64,000 bases of DNA from Gnetum montanum (GCA_015680685.1 MNCI01003893.1:33216-97215); one strand, 5' to 3'; shown: positions 11,215 to 23,500, numbered from the stretch's first letter. Notes: generated by a model from the letters alone, not told the origin. Numbers and translations: made by a program.

Positions 11215-12085
11215 TGATGAGTTATCATTGTAATGCCCCAGTGTCGAATACATGATGTCGGAGCCCTAACATTACATACCTAACATTGGAGCCAATAAGT
11301 AACATCGGATACTCGATGTTGCCTCATCTAGGTTTGCCTATAAATATGACACTTGGGCACTTGGATGAGGGGGAAGTCAAGAGTCAGTAGTAGTAGTAGA
11401 TAGTTTTAGTTTTCAGTTTCTTCTCTTTAAAGTTTGTTATTCCCAGTGAATACTCATAGTGTGATGTTTGTAATCGTATAGCACCTTTGTTCGAGTGTGA
11501 CGTACTTGGACATATTACATGACTAGCAATAAAGATCAAGATTACTTCCATCATTGCAACATCCACTTAGATTATTATTGCTTTATTTACTGCTTTCTTT
11601 AGTTAAATGTTTTCCTTTATTGTTATTTACTATTCTTGTTATTAAGCAAAATGTGTACATCTTAATCATGAGCATTTAAGTGTATATACTTGGTAATCAA
11701 GGAGTGTATCGTTTGGCACAACTAGTGACGTACACTTGGTAATCTCAGAAGTAGTCTCACGAAGTCCAAGATGTGTACGGATGGTTAAGAGCGGATACTC
11801 ATTGCCCATAGGTTTAGATATTGCTTTTTATCATTCATTAGTTTAATTATTTTATCTCTTTTCATCATCAGGAGTAACATAGAACTAGATAACATCATAT
11901 GCCTCACTTTGGACTAAACCATATGTGACAAAGCTACCACTAGTTCAAGTGGGAAGACAATGAACTGTGGTCAAAGCATAGCGATCTAGATGCCACAACT
12001 AGTCCCATCCATGGAATTCGACCAGATTGTGCATGAATGCTTGTGATTTGTATGGTTGAGCATAGGGGTACCTCGTCACTCTTCA
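11215..12085 (+). repeat. 3' LTR of a plus-strand gypsy element
   Basis: 871 bases from TGATGAG to CTCTTCA (last repeat decayed from CTCATCA). U3 holds diverged GATATC/GATGTC repeats (about 11258-11325), then TATAAATA at 11339-11346. The body matches the subfamily of element 2 and element 4. No 5' LTR partner was found in the window, so the upstream part is deleted or beyond recognition. Confidence 0.8.
11339..11346 (+). promoter_or_regulatory. TATA box of the LTR promoter
   Basis: CCTATAAATATGAC lies just downstream of the U3 palindrome block. The same arrangement is found in the other LTRs (minus strand near 8410 and 55942; plus strand at 59136), so this is the likely core promoter of the family. 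Confidence 0.6.
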
Positions 12086-12500
12086 ATTAGTATCAGCATT
12101 TTTGTGTGGGCTCATCTCCTCAAGGAAGATGGGGGGATTGTAGTCATTCAAGCCACAATATGCACAATGAATGCAAAGGAATAATAAGCAAAAACTTTTA
12201 GAGTACATTAGATGTTTAGTCATTGAGTATAAAAGCAAGCCACCGTGGGCTAATTTGCTTAAGCATATCTTCTAAAACTGTAATATGATTGTAATTTCAA
12301 TATTTACTAAGCTTGCATCATGTTTTCTAACTTTGTTTAAGAATTGAAGAACCATGAATAAAAATAGCCTAAGGAAAAAGAATATAGTAAAGAAAATTAT
12401 TAAAAGACCAATTGTTACCATTATTAGGTTTTCCTTGCATAATTTTGTTTCTTAAAAGGAGCATGCAAACATTATCTCCATTAATGCACTTTGCAATCCT
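12086..12500. other. Non-coding stretch, possible copia-type LTR edge
   Basis: No coding signal. The sequence CTCAAGGAAGATGGGGGGA followed by TTGTAG (about 12120-12160) resembles the PPT/3' LTR edge of Ty1/copia elements, and GAGTATAAAAGCAAGC follows about 70 bases later. No second end was found, so this stays tentative. Confidence 0.25.
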
Positions 12501-13330
12501 CTTTGTTATAAGAGAAATACCCTAGTTGTAATAATTAATGAGGCCAAGTTCTCCATCTTTCTTATTACTGGTGCAAATATCCCAAGTAAGTGTAGAAAAA
12601 CCTTTTCTAGATTGCTTAGTAGACCAAAGAAATCGACAGATAATATGATCAATTCTCTCATAAGAAGTTTTAGAAGGAGCATAACAATTGAAGTAATAAA
12701 AATGAGTTAATTGCAGCATTTGCTTAATAACTAAAACTTTGTCAGCAAGGGTGAGTTTTGTTTTCTTTCCATTTCTCAAGTTTCTTGTCAATTTTATCAA
12801 CACCACAATTATACAAAATAGTAAGATTAGGCTCAAAATAAAAAAAGTATTTCTAAACTTTTTAAGATAAAATTCTTTTCCAAGATTTTCCAAGGCTTGA
12901 AAGTCAGCCACTGATCAATATTCCCATTATAATAAACAATAGATTTTTGCCAATTGATCTGAGAGCCAGATAACATACAATAATCCTCCACTCTAGCTAA
13001 AAGAGTGTTGATATGTTGTAGAGTTTTGTTGATCATAACAAAAGAATCATCTACAAAGTGCATGTTAAGCAATTACATACCTTAATTACCAATTAAAATT
13101 CCCTTAATGAAACTCTTTTGTATGTCATAATGCAAATTATGTGAAAGAAAATTTGCAACAATCATAAAAAGATAGGGAGCTAGAGGACAACTTTGATGAA
13201 TTGATTGTTGAAGAGAAAAGGAGGAACTTAATCCACAAGTAGTAGTAACTTGAGCATTAGCATTAGTAAAATAATTACCAAATCCTAGTTTATAGATCTA
13301 AGAAATAATGGGATATAGGAGTAGTTGTTA
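12500..13330 (-). pseudogene. L1-type LINE reverse transcriptase fragment
   Basis: Minus-strand frames 13072-12833 and 12911-12522 carry LNMHFVDDSFVMI (the catalytic ADD box, here VDD), LSGSQINWQKS, LTLADKVLVIKQML and FLWSTKQSRKGF. The order matches the RT of the LINE at 29.5-35.1 kb. Upstream (13080-13320) a broken frame still shows the CPLAPYLF region. Several frameshifts and stops make it non-functional. Confidence 0.75.
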
Positions 13331-13554
13331 TTTTAGTGGGTATAGTAGAGATAGTGCTTTTTAGGAAGAGTAATACCAAAAAAGTTAAAAAAACAAAAAA
13401 AAATAATTAAAAATATATAATATTTAAGAGGAAAAAACGATAGTATAATGATATTATAATCATAATTGAACTTACAACTTCTAACATATAAAATAACAAG
13501 TTTGTAAATAACTATGTAGTATAATATGAACTATTTTTGCAAAAAGAAAAATTT

Positions 13555-13665
13555 GATTTAGAAGCTCCAAGTCATGGGTTTGATCCTAGTGGGTAATGTT
13601 GAGTTATATAAAGTTATATATTGGGATGTATCTATGTTTCACTTATTTTGGGTTCCAACATCCTT
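13555..13665 (+). repeat. SINE-like repeat, left arm of an inverted pair
   Basis: This copy contains GGTTTGATCCTAGTGGG, which resembles a tRNA-derived B box. Its reverse complement recurs at about 14098-14225 with roughly 85% identity by eye. Related stretches occur near 39330-39420 (GGTTTGATCCCAGTGGG) and 56230-56280. The assignment to a tRNA-derived SINE is tentative because the A box is not clear. Confidence 0.4.
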
Positions 13666-14097
13666 TTAAAAGAAGAAAAAAAATAGTAAGAGAGAAAATA
13701 TTAAACTAGTAGGATTTTCAAGTAGATTTCTAGATTGCTTAATTTTTGTTAAAATAGGCCATCAAGCCAAGTAGGTAAGATAGCCTTGATCTTATTAACA
13801 TTATTAGAATGAACTCTAATTTCAAGGGCTTGTCTAATTTCTCTATTTACAAAGGTGTCTATTATACAAAGAACTTCACTGTTCATTGTTTTGGATCTAA
13901 CACCCCCTACAAAGAACTTCACTATTATCTATTAATGACTTATGATTTTTAAAGGAGCTATCATTTTTTATACATTTTACCAGAGGTGATTTTGAAGATT
14001 TATTATATTATATGTCTTTTAACTCTTCTTTCAATTTAATAGAGATTTTCTAAACACCACTATTATTTAGAATATTCTTTTTATCTTTAAGGGGGAT

Positions 14098-14225
14098 GTG
14101 AAACCTGAAATAAGTGAAATATAGATACACCCCAAGATATATAGTCAAATTAGAACTTTATATAACTAAGCATTGCCTAGTCAAACCCATGACCTAGAGC
14201 TTCCAAATCAAATGTCTTACCATTC
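14098..14225 (-). repeat. SINE-like repeat, right arm of an inverted pair
   Basis: Reverse-complement relative of 13555-13665, about 430 bases away. The pair could be two independent insertions in opposite directions or the ends of a foldback element. The intervening sequence is AT-rich and non-coding. Confidence 0.4.
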
Positions 14226-14940
14226 TAATACTTCTTCCTATGCTTCCTATCTCTTTCATATGAAAGAGTTTGATTCACATGATTCTCTATAACTCTCTTA
14301 AGCTCGATTGTATAGTGCTAAGTTATATTTCTTAGATTTTTCATCTTATAAAAATTCTTTGAAGCAATCAATTTATATGATTTTTTTATACCTTTTTTCG
14401 AAAGGGAAATGATTCTTTGACTACATTATAGTTAAACTAGTTTTACTACACACGCAAGGGGAAAACAAAAATAAAGTCTTGATGAAATTTATCATTGTTA
14501 AGTGTTAAAAAGTGTAAGATCTTTGACGGGTTGTAAAACACAATTACATACCCTGTTCGATGTGTATGTTTTTGACATTACTGTCAAATCAGACGGCGAA
14601 AATTTGTTAGATGTTACATGGCTTAACATGCATTCCAGATACCCTGTATGACCGTCGCTATTTGTTTTCAACAAAATCAAATTGAATTAGGAGATGCGAC
14701 CGCGTCTCTGGATTGTAAATTTTTTTGCTCTGCTAAATCTTGTTATGCCTTTTTTGCGATCTTAAGGACAAGTAAAGCGCAGAGAAGCATTCAATTATTT
14801 TACTTTATGAATTTGAAGGAGCTTCCGTTTCCCTACTTCATTCTTCTGTATCAAATCGAATGAATTTAAGAGATTTTTCTCTGCGGCTATCATTTGAAGC
14901 CAATAACACAGAACTGCCAACGGATCATTCCTAATTATAG
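14226..14940. other. Non-coding; possible promoter/5' region of the tomosyn-like locus
   Basis: No convincing protein frame. From about 14500 the base composition becomes less AT-rich than the flanks, with several CG dinucleotides (GACGGCGAAAA, GCGACCGCGTC). This would fit a 5' flank or untranslated exon ahead of the exon ending at 14997, but there is no direct proof. Confidence 0.3.
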
Positions 14941-16179
14941 GCGTTTATCAGAAACGTGTTAGCGAAAAGACTCTTCCATAAAGTGAATCCAACCCAGGTG
15001 CCTATTTCTTTTTCGGGTTTTTCATCTTGATGTATTCATTTAGAAACTAATTTTGATTCCTTTAACTTCTTGTTTATCCTGAAATGTTCAAAACTTGTTG
15101 CAAACTTAAAGCATGCATACTATATATTACATACCTTGTCAAATTTGCGACGAGTATTGCGTGTGGATGAAGAGTTTAGGTATGGATGCTATAGGATATT
15201 CAGGAAATTGAACTGATAGAATCGAGCGAACAACTTAGGAAGGAATTCAGAACTTCTAGACTATGTAAATGTTTATTTTAACGATTTTTTCCGATTTTCA
15301 TTTAATTTACTTTTTGGAATGTTCTATAGATTTCAACAAAATATTTGTTATAGCAGTGTTTCATGAAATAGAAAAATGTTATCTCAATCTTCTGTAATTA
15401 AAAAGTTTATCCCAATCATACATTTAAACTACCTTCTGTATAATTCTTATTTGGTGTTAAATAAAGTAAATTTCTATAATTCTTGTTAATGAAAGCATTG
15501 AGCATTTGTCTTCTAGGGTGTAATACCTTAATATAGTGCTTAAGGTGTTCTAAGTACTTTCAGTTTTACATGTTTACTTTGAAGAACTGGTTAGCAAAGT
15601 ATGTTAATAGTTAAATCTTTCATGATATGAGAAATATATGCTTGGCTTAGCATCACTTTATTTTATGGTAAAAGTCAAAGCATGAAATTATGTGAATCGA
15701 GATGAAAACAATTAATTTGTTGATGCCTTTTATTTTAAAGAATGGAAATTGTACATTGCATAATAATGTGCAATTCAGTTTTTGTTAAATCACACAGATT
15801 TTGAAACATATAGATAAACTTTTACTCAAGACAAGTGATGTTTTTTTGATTGATTCCTCGAAATTCTTTTTGGATTGTGGATTTAATTAATTGTGTTTAA
15901 AAAATGCTTCATAGGTTAATCTTTCTAGTTTATTGGAAGAAGACATGCAATCATCCCATTTGAATCCACGGTTAGCAGTTCATTACGGTATTCCAACATC
16001 GTCTACAATTCTAGCTTTTGACTCAATACAGAGAATTTTGGCACTGGCTACTTTGTAAGTGCATGTTTTGGTGATTTAGTTATAAATTCTATATTCTTTT
16101 ATTTTTGTCTTAATAATTGATGTGAACACTAATGGTACAGATATCTGTCTAGTGCATGCACACTCTTTGTTAACATGTG

Positions 16180-16395
16180 TTGTTTTTTTTTTTTTTTTGA
16201 GAAAATGTTGAGATATATTATCTCAAAAAAATATATGTACAAGGGCATAAAGCCCAAGAAATACCCTCCCAACCTTAAACAAATCACTCCCTAAATTCCC
16301 CCAAACACAACCATCCCTCCTGCCTGAAGCCTGGTATGACCCCTTAACCAGCTCTTAGAAATCCAGGCGTTGAAATCACATACCACAATCCAGGC
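16180..16395 (-). mobile_element. Small retroposon (SINE or 5'-truncated LINE) in an intron, with target duplication
   Basis: A 216-base insert begins on the plus map with a run of T (the A tail of a minus-strand retroposon). It is flanked by perfect 11-base repeats GTTAACATGTG at 16169-16179 and 16396-16406. It lies in the second intron of the tomosyn-like locus. The body has no coding frame. It contains AATCCAGGCGTT twice near its right end. The tail-plus-TSD structure shows L1-type target-primed insertion. Confidence 0.8.
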
Positions 16396-16406
16396 GTTAA
16401 CATGTG

Positions 16407-17156
16407 CTTTTTAGAACTGCTTTACTGATGTTTTTATTCCTGTTTGCAACAGTTATGCCCATAGTATTATCCAAAAATATAGTTTTACCTGTGTTTGGAT
16501 CATATGATTAACCATCGGCTTCAAAGCAATGTTAACATAAATTTGCAAATGTTTCGTTCGTAAACATCATATGAAAACTTCTTAATAAAAAATATTAGAT
16601 TGGAAAAATAAAAAAGGTATACACATGAGCTCCTGCTTGGTTTTTATGATTACATGAACTCCAAAATGAACCGTTAAATCCTTAGTTTAAAAAAACACCA
16701 TACTTTTACATTTTTTTGTATATAATTTCACAGCATATTAATTAGTGTTATAAAAATGTGGAGTCACCATTAAACTTGTTTTCTCTGGCAAACTGGGACT
16801 TTGTGAGTTCTGTTGCAAGTCTAACAACAAAATGTTGAAAAATACATGTAATTTTGTTCAAACTCGTATCACCGGTTAAAACTCAGGAATCCTTTTTAAA
16901 CTTGTATTTGACTATTAATTGCCAAGTTTGCGTGATTTTGACTATAATGATAGTAACACAGGCATCTAGACTTTATTTATTTCCTACCCTATTGTACGGG
17001 GAAGTCTTCTAATGCCTGGAATTTTTTTGACAGAGTATCTTAAGTTAACAGGATTTGATAGTTTTTTATTTTAGATTTTCTTGAACAGTGTCATAATATA
17101 TTTGTGGAAGTTTCTTCTGGATTGATATAATGTCATTTTTTCCTCTTTAAACACAG
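16407..17156 (+). other. Intron sequence of the tomosyn-like locus
   Basis: AT-rich with no coding frame and no recognised repeat. It ends in a good acceptor (CTCTTTAAACACAG) before the exon at 17157. Confidence 0.5.
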
Positions 17157-17241
17157 AAATGGAAGAATAAAAATCATTGGCAAGGCAGGTGTGCAATATC
17201 TTTTTGAGTCTCCTTTACAGTTACCATACAAGTTTTTGGAG

Positions 17242-20200
17242 GTTAGTAATTGCTGCCTCTTGACCGATGTTATTCTTTAAATGCTAATTTTGCATTTGTT
17301 GGAGCAGATAACAATGCCAACATTATCAGCCACTAGACTTTTTTGGAAGTTCCTTGGTGACTGGAAAAATATGTATTGAACCATGGATTAGCTTGTAAGA
17401 AATCACATGTATAAATTGAGATGCAGGGTAATGGAATTGGTTGCCTTAGTGTTTGCCCCTAGTTTGATAAGGGCTTGGGATTTACTTTTAGTTCTTGTCC
17501 TTTTATTTATGGCTTCAGATGTGTGATTGTTAGTTTTGTTTCCATTACGCTAATCCGTTGTGCTAATATTTGTTTCCAATCATAGAATGTGTTATGGTTG
17601 ATGGTACTAACTGTGTTGTCGGAGCCTTGCTAACAAACCAGAACCATAAAAGTCAAATTGAGAACTAGAAAAGATAATAAAATACAATATTTCAATGCTT
17701 TATCCTAGTGTTGCTCATTTATCTACTTATAACTCCCACTGCATATGTAATATTTGTCCTCATACAAACCATAGGATACATTAAACTTCCCATAACTAAT
17801 ATACATGGTATTATCATGATTAATTTCTTATCAGCATCTTTCGGTTCTAACACCGGCCATCCCAATTTCTTAAAATGTGATGCAGTTGAGTATTTACTAC
17901 TTTTTCTGAAGCCATGTTAAATCAATGTAACATTTCATTGATATGCATTTCTTGACCTAATCATAACTTCAGTTGCACACTATCTCTTTGTATTTGCAGA
18001 CCCAAGATTTGTTTAGCTACACCCAAATCTTTAATTCAAAACTCATTGGACATTTTCACTTTGAAATTTTTGATTTCAGTCACATCATTGCTAGATGACT
18101 TTCAATTAGCACTGTGACTTCTTACCAATTAATAATGCTATCACTAATTTGACACACCAGTTGTCATATTCTATCAACAGTTAAAGTTAACATTGCTAAT
18201 TCCTAACAGCATTGTGGGTTTGGGTTGACTGATGTTATTGTAACAGCTTCAGCTTTTTTTCTATGTTTTTCTCAGATTTAATATGCAAAGAAAAATTTTA
18301 ATAGATAAATGCAAGTTGATTTTAAATTCACTTGTATTTTGATTTTTAAAAGTAGTTTTTAAAAAATAATGGTTTGTTAAAGCTAGTCATAATAAAGAGT
18401 TGGCTTACTTTCTATCTAAAAGATTGAACCTTCTTAGATCCCAAATATAAGGAAAGGACATATGTGAAATAAGAATACATTCCTAAGTATTCAATGGTGG
18501 ATTAATGAAACTTTAATTATTAATGTTAAATAACATGGTATTTATTCAAATTTTAAGGAGAAACCAGTGTTTTCGAATTTAGGGAATATTCACCAATTCA
18601 GAGAATAATCACTGAAATAGGGTAATTACTAAATGACAATTATTTGGCTACCTTGTTTGTTCAAACATCAATGATTATTTGTGAATTTTTGCACAAAGAA
18701 AATACATTACAAATAATTGGGAATAATAAAAAACTGGGCTATGCTTCATTACCTCTTACTCTAATTCATCAGCACAGCATGCTTCAATATAATCAACGAT
18801 CACATGAAGTCATAAAGAATAGTTTTCTCATACATTGTAAACACATTGTTTAACCTGAAATTAATATTCTATTGCCATTGAAAGGGCAAAAGGGTAAGGG
18901 TAGTCCATAAATATATTATGTTTTTCTTCAAAAGTCAGTATCAATGGTTTTCTCATACACTCTTGAGCACATTCTTTAACCTGAAATCAATATTCTGTTG
19001 CCATCAACAGGTCAGAAAGGTAAGTGGGGTTCATAAATAGATTATGTTTTTTTTTATCTTGTTTATTTGTCTTTTGCTATCTTCTTGACATTGCTAATAC
19101 TTTTATGTAGATATATTTTTTGTAACTGTGATCCTCTGCTACACTTTTGCATATATAATTTTCTGACAGTGGATCCTAACTGTTAGTGCAACATCATGAG
19201 TTTTTTCCTTGTCTGTTAACCATGTTTGTTTTGTTTTTCTTTATTGATTATCAGTATTTATGTATTGTAAAATCATATAATTTTAATGCTTTTAGATTAT
19301 ATTTTTCGTTTTATATTCTATTATTATATTTTTAAAATCTATACCACAATAAATGAATAAATGCCAGATTTTTCCAATTATTCATGAATCCTGAATTGAT
19401 CTAGTTGCCAATTTGTGTACTGAATCCAAATTGAAAACTATGTGAGAAACAGGGTAAGGAAATAAACCTCGGAGAATGTAAATCAAACAACTCATAAAAC
19501 AAACCAATATAATATGGCAAAAATCACCGAGAAACATAGTAAGGAAATAAACCTACAAAAAATGTAAATCAAGCAACACATAAAATACATCAATATAGTA
19601 TGGAAAAATCACTTGAAGCAAAAGCCTAATCATACATGAGACTTTATTTTTCTTTTTTCTTTTTCATTTTTAAACTTAGAAAATAATAGTTTTATAGTTT
19701 TAAACGAACCATTACCAACTGTATCTTTATCTTAACTAGTCTTGCTAAGAAAAAAGAAAAAAGAAAAAAATGCAAAGTATGTATGGTACAACGTAATCAG
19801 ACCTTTTTTAAACTTATAATTAGACATTTTAAAACTTACGGTAATTACTTATGTCATGCTGGGGTGGATTTGATTAACAATGTAATTGGTTATGTATTTT
19901 ATAACAAACCATTGAGACTAGCTTGATCTGCCCTTTCATTGGGCTCAACCTTGTCAATCCTACGTGGGCTTAAGATTTGGATAGACTTGTAGCCCTTGAG
20001 CCTGCTCTCAAGCAGATTCTTTATGATACCCATTCAGTCTTTATGACCTTCCCATTCTTGTGGAAGCTCTACAATATTGGTCTTCTCCTCCTTGAATGCA
20101 ATACCAGTTTGAACTTGACAAATGTTTGGCTAAATTAGGCAATATTATTGACTTGATGTGAAAGTCCTTTGTAGCTGTACCTCTTAGCCAATACCCATAG

Positions 20201-20500
20201 ATTCAACAATATGGTTTAGTTGTGGGTTTCCCGACTCAGTGCTTCATCCAATCTTTCTTCAATAGCAATCTAGCAAAGGTACAAGATTACTAGTTCATAT
20301 TATTAGACTCAAAGTTGCAAAAATCTAAATGATGTTTTAAGTAAAGTTTCTTTCTTTGGGTAGGAGGATTCAGAACTGGAATCTATCTACTCTCATATCT
20401 TACATTACAACTCTTATTTGCCCAGTTCATGACATTCTTCCTCATAGAACATGCTCATTGAAATTTTTTTAACTATCAAATTATTTGGGCTTTTGCATAG
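17242..20500 (+). other. Long intron of the tomosyn-like locus with two old tandem duplications
   Basis: AT-rich, no exon recognised. An imperfect duplication of about 125 bases lies at about 18822-19050 (both copies hold TTTTCTCATACA and TTTAACCTGAAAT). A second, with a period of about 95 bases, lies at about 19443-19630 (AAGGAAATAAACCT...ATGTAAATCAA repeated). The expected following exon is at 21419, so this intron would be about 4.2 kb. Confidence 0.5.
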
Positions 20501-20504
20501 GGTA

Positions 20505-20705
20505 TAAACAAAGGTTGCTACATCACTGTTCTAGGAAAGCTGCCAAAAGGAAGACCAAAGAAGACATAAGAAAAAACGATTAAGGATGATTTGAAGAATC
20601 TATAAATAAACAAAGATTTAGCTCTCCATAGAGGCAAATGGCAAAAAAGAACTTATGTAGATGAACCCATTTTGTTGGGACAAGGCTAAGATGATGATGA
20701 TGATT
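20505..20705 (+). mobile_element. 3' end of an RTE-type LINE
   Basis: A broken frame reads GRPKKT, then LKNL, KDLALHRGKWQKRTYVDEPI and LLGQG, followed by a GATGATGATGATGATT tail. This is the typical C-terminal signature of plant RTE-clade reverse transcriptases, which end in short tandem repeats and not in a poly(A). It lies in the intron before the exon at 21419. Stops show it is dead. Confidence 0.7.
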
Positions 20706-21496
20706 GAGTTTATGGATTAGAAACCCTTAGAACAGTATTCCAGTTTTGTAATGCCATGTTGGTGCACTTTAAAAACCTTTTTAATTTAGATAAGGCTTTA
20801 GCTTATAGCAACATTGTTATGCAATGTACTTCTTACAAAGAATCCCTTGATACAATGTACTTTAGGAAAAATAAGTGTTTTTTTTTTTAAATATGAAGGG
20901 TAGCAAGTACTACTACTACTACTCTTTTCTTTCTTCCTTTCTTTCTTTTTTAAAAAAATCTTCCCCATCTATTTGGAGTAGGAGAGGTGAGAACTACAAT
21001 TATACAAGTACAGTCTAGATATTTGTCTTGCCTGTTGCTTGTAAAGAGTCTAACCCTTAACAAGGGAGTTAAATTTATGTCCTTGTTTGAGAGATGGAGA
21101 ACATCACCAAACAGCTAGATCTTGGAGGCCATAACAAGTATTTAAAATGAAAAATTAAAAAAAAAATAAAAAATTAAAAAATATCTACGAGTGATTTTTC
21201 TCAATGATTACAAGGGAATGTAATTTATTAATAGCCATCAGAATGTCAATTCCTTTTAAAATGGTTTGTTAGTTTTAAAACTGTTATAGGTATTGTTTTA
21301 AAAGGGTTTTACTGAGATTTTCTGCGAACATGTTTTGAGAACATTACTTATCCCCTTAGTCATTTTTCCTATATTGTCCAGCCAATAATTTGTGTTTCAT
21401 GATTTATTCCTTCTGCAGTTTCTTGGTAATCAAGGACATCTTGTTGGCATCACCAAACAAAATGATATTGAGGTATTACGTCACCTCTCTTTATAC

Positions 21497-21916
21497 ATGT
21501 ATTGTACATAACTTTGATGTGGATTTTATGACTCTAAATTTAGATATTAGCAATGAAATTATTTTAAGCAAAAGTTTCTAACTGTTTAGTTCTTATAACA
21601 GCATTCCGGTAACCTGAAAAATACCATATATCAACTGAATTATCTCAAAAATGACTTTTGACACCTATAAGATAGAGTATTTGGAGGGATATGAGCTTTT
21701 TCTCATGTTGTATTGTACATAACTTTGATGTGGATTTTATGACTCTAATTTAGATATTAGCAGTGAAATTATTTTAAACAAAATTTTCTAACTGTTTAGT
21801 TATTATAACAATATTCTGATAACCTGAAAAGGACCATATATCAACTGAATTATCTCAAAAATGATTTTTTACACCTATAAGATAGAGTATTTGGAGGGAT
21901 ATGAGCTCTTTCTTGT
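21497..21916. repeat. Tandem duplication, period 210 bases
   Basis: ATTGTACATAACTTTGATGTGG recurs exactly 210 bases apart (21501 and 21711), and both copies run on through AGATATTAGCA to GGAGGGATATGAGCT. I see roughly a dozen differences, so the duplication is fairly old. It starts just after the last recognised tomosyn-like exon, and exon sequence itself is not duplicated. Confidence 0.8.
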
Positions 21917-23004
21917 GTTAACCAGAATAATCTTTAAGATACAAGGCAGACTTAGAGAATTCTTTTATTTTCTGAATGTGGTGCTTGTTTCTGCCAAACA
22001 CTTAATTAGGAACTCTAGTAGTCTTTCTATGTTGAAATGCGCACTGATAGCTGCACATATGGATAATTGTCATTTTAATGTTGGTGCCGATGTATCTTGA
22101 TGGTCCAATTACCTATTTGTTCATGGAAAGCTGCATACGATGTAAATTCGTATGACTAATATCTTAACAAGCACTGTAAATGGCTCCTAAGTCTTAATAC
22201 TTTTGATAACATAAATGGTTCTTTTGATTCATTTTCTAGTCTAAATCTGTGATTAGTTAGTGGGATTCTAGTGCAAGACAGTAATAATGGTCTCATTTTT
22301 ATAAGCTTTATGTTTTATATGGACAAAAAATTTGAATGCTTATTTTTGATACTTTAGTCATAAATTTTGCAGCAAGTATATGTATAATTGACATTCAGCA
22401 TCATCCGAACCTTCCATTGACTTGGGATTGATATTGGTCTTTATGGATTGTGTTTTATTGGCTATGTTTTTGAAGGGTAAATCTCTCTACCACTTCGCAG
22501 TCATTTGCGTTCCTACTAAATTGTTTTTATCCTTCTATTTTGGTTTCTTTTTGCCGTTGATCTATCTTCTAACATGATATTGGTTTTATGCTAAGCTAGT
22601 TCAGTCAACTTTCAATTTCCTCTAATGTTTCTACATATAAGCATTCTCTGATGCACTTGTACCTAAACAACTTTTCATGTTACATAGCTCATCCATTTTG
22701 ATATTCAATTTGTGCTTGTAACCAAAGTTCCCATCTCAAATATAGGGCTAACTTTTCAATTTGTGCTTGTAACTTTTCATGTTACTCTTGCCCATACAGA
22801 AAATCATTGTCAAATCTTTTGCCTACCTTCCATATAGATGAGATAAAGGAACTATGAGGATATAATCTATTACTCATGCATTCTTTTAACTAAAGTCCCC
22901 ATTTCAAATATAGGTTGTTTTATAATTTTGTATCATTTTGTTGTCTATAGCTTAAAATATAATAAGAAAGCAAATGATATAATCACTTACGCTCAGAAGA
23001 GTTT
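21917..23004. other. Non-coding AT-rich stretch
   Basis: I searched this stretch for the next exon of the tomosyn-like gene (beginning VW and continuing the first beta-propeller) and saw none. No repeat family was recognised. Confidence 0.4.
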
Positions 23005-23500
23005 TCTTTTCTTTTTCTGGAAAAGGTTATGTTGTATTAATAAAATAAACAAAGTGTTGGTAATATACAAGCTGTTTGACAAAACAGAGGATACCTTCAC
23101 CAAAATGATACCCCCTTATTACAAACACAATTGAATAATCACCTCTAAAACCAAAAATGGGAGGCCAAAAGTGTTAAGTAAAGAACATACAAGAAACATA
23201 GCCCTAGGACAGCACAAACAGAGAAAACCTGATAGCAAGAGATTAAGAAAACATCGCACTAGGTTTGCAGATCATTATCAAGCCTTTTTGTATCATGTTC
23301 CACTTTTGCATCCACTTGAGGCACATCCCCATCAATTTTTGTTATTCTGTATGGAACCTAGCCATGTATCCCCATCTGCAAGGTGAAAGGAAACAACAGA
23401 ATGGCTGTTCTTCTGAGGCCTTCTACAAGGCCAATACCAAGCCAGAGTGCCTTGATTTCATATTAACTTCCTTGATCCACTTTAAGTGGTCTTCCTAGTT
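23005..23500 (-). mobile_element. 3' untranslated fragment of an L1-type LINE
   Basis: It starts on the plus map with a T/C-rich run and GGTTATGTTGTATTAATAAAA (on the minus strand an AATAAA-like signal near the 3' end). It then contains GTTATTCTGTATGGAACCTAG. The layout resembles the LINE end at 24972. No coding part is attached. The assignment rests on that resemblance only. Confidence 0.4.

Larger units (their letters stand above)
14956..21472 (+). pseudogene. Tomosyn/Lgl-like WD40 protein, N-terminal exons only
   Basis: Four exons join in frame: up to 14997, 15915-16054, 17157-17241 and 21419-21472. All have GT...AG borders and phases that match (0, 2, 0). The product begins LAKRLFHKV, then DMQSSHLNPRLAVHYGIPTS, ILAFDSIQRILALATL, NGRIKIIGKAGVQYLFES, LQLPYKFLE, and FLGNQGHLVGITKQNDIE. 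This matches the start of plant tomosyn-like (Lgl/STXBP5 family) proteins, WD40 scaffolds that bind SNAREs in exocytosis: the HYGIP motif, the first WD blade and the LPYKxLEFL segment. Those proteins exceed 1,000 residues, and only about 93 codons are here. No following exon (expected to start VW...) was found before the LINE cluster or IPK1. The first exon has GTG where family members would have the initiator, and an in-frame TAG lies just upstream. It is probably a truncated pseudogene; a misjoined scaffold or very long introns are alternatives. Confidence 0.7.

Noticed and set aside
12120-12480. Ty1/copia LTR starting at about 12157
   Set aside because: Only a PPT-like GATGGGGGGA and a TATA-like motif are present; no second terminus, primer site or coding remnant, so not claimed as an element.
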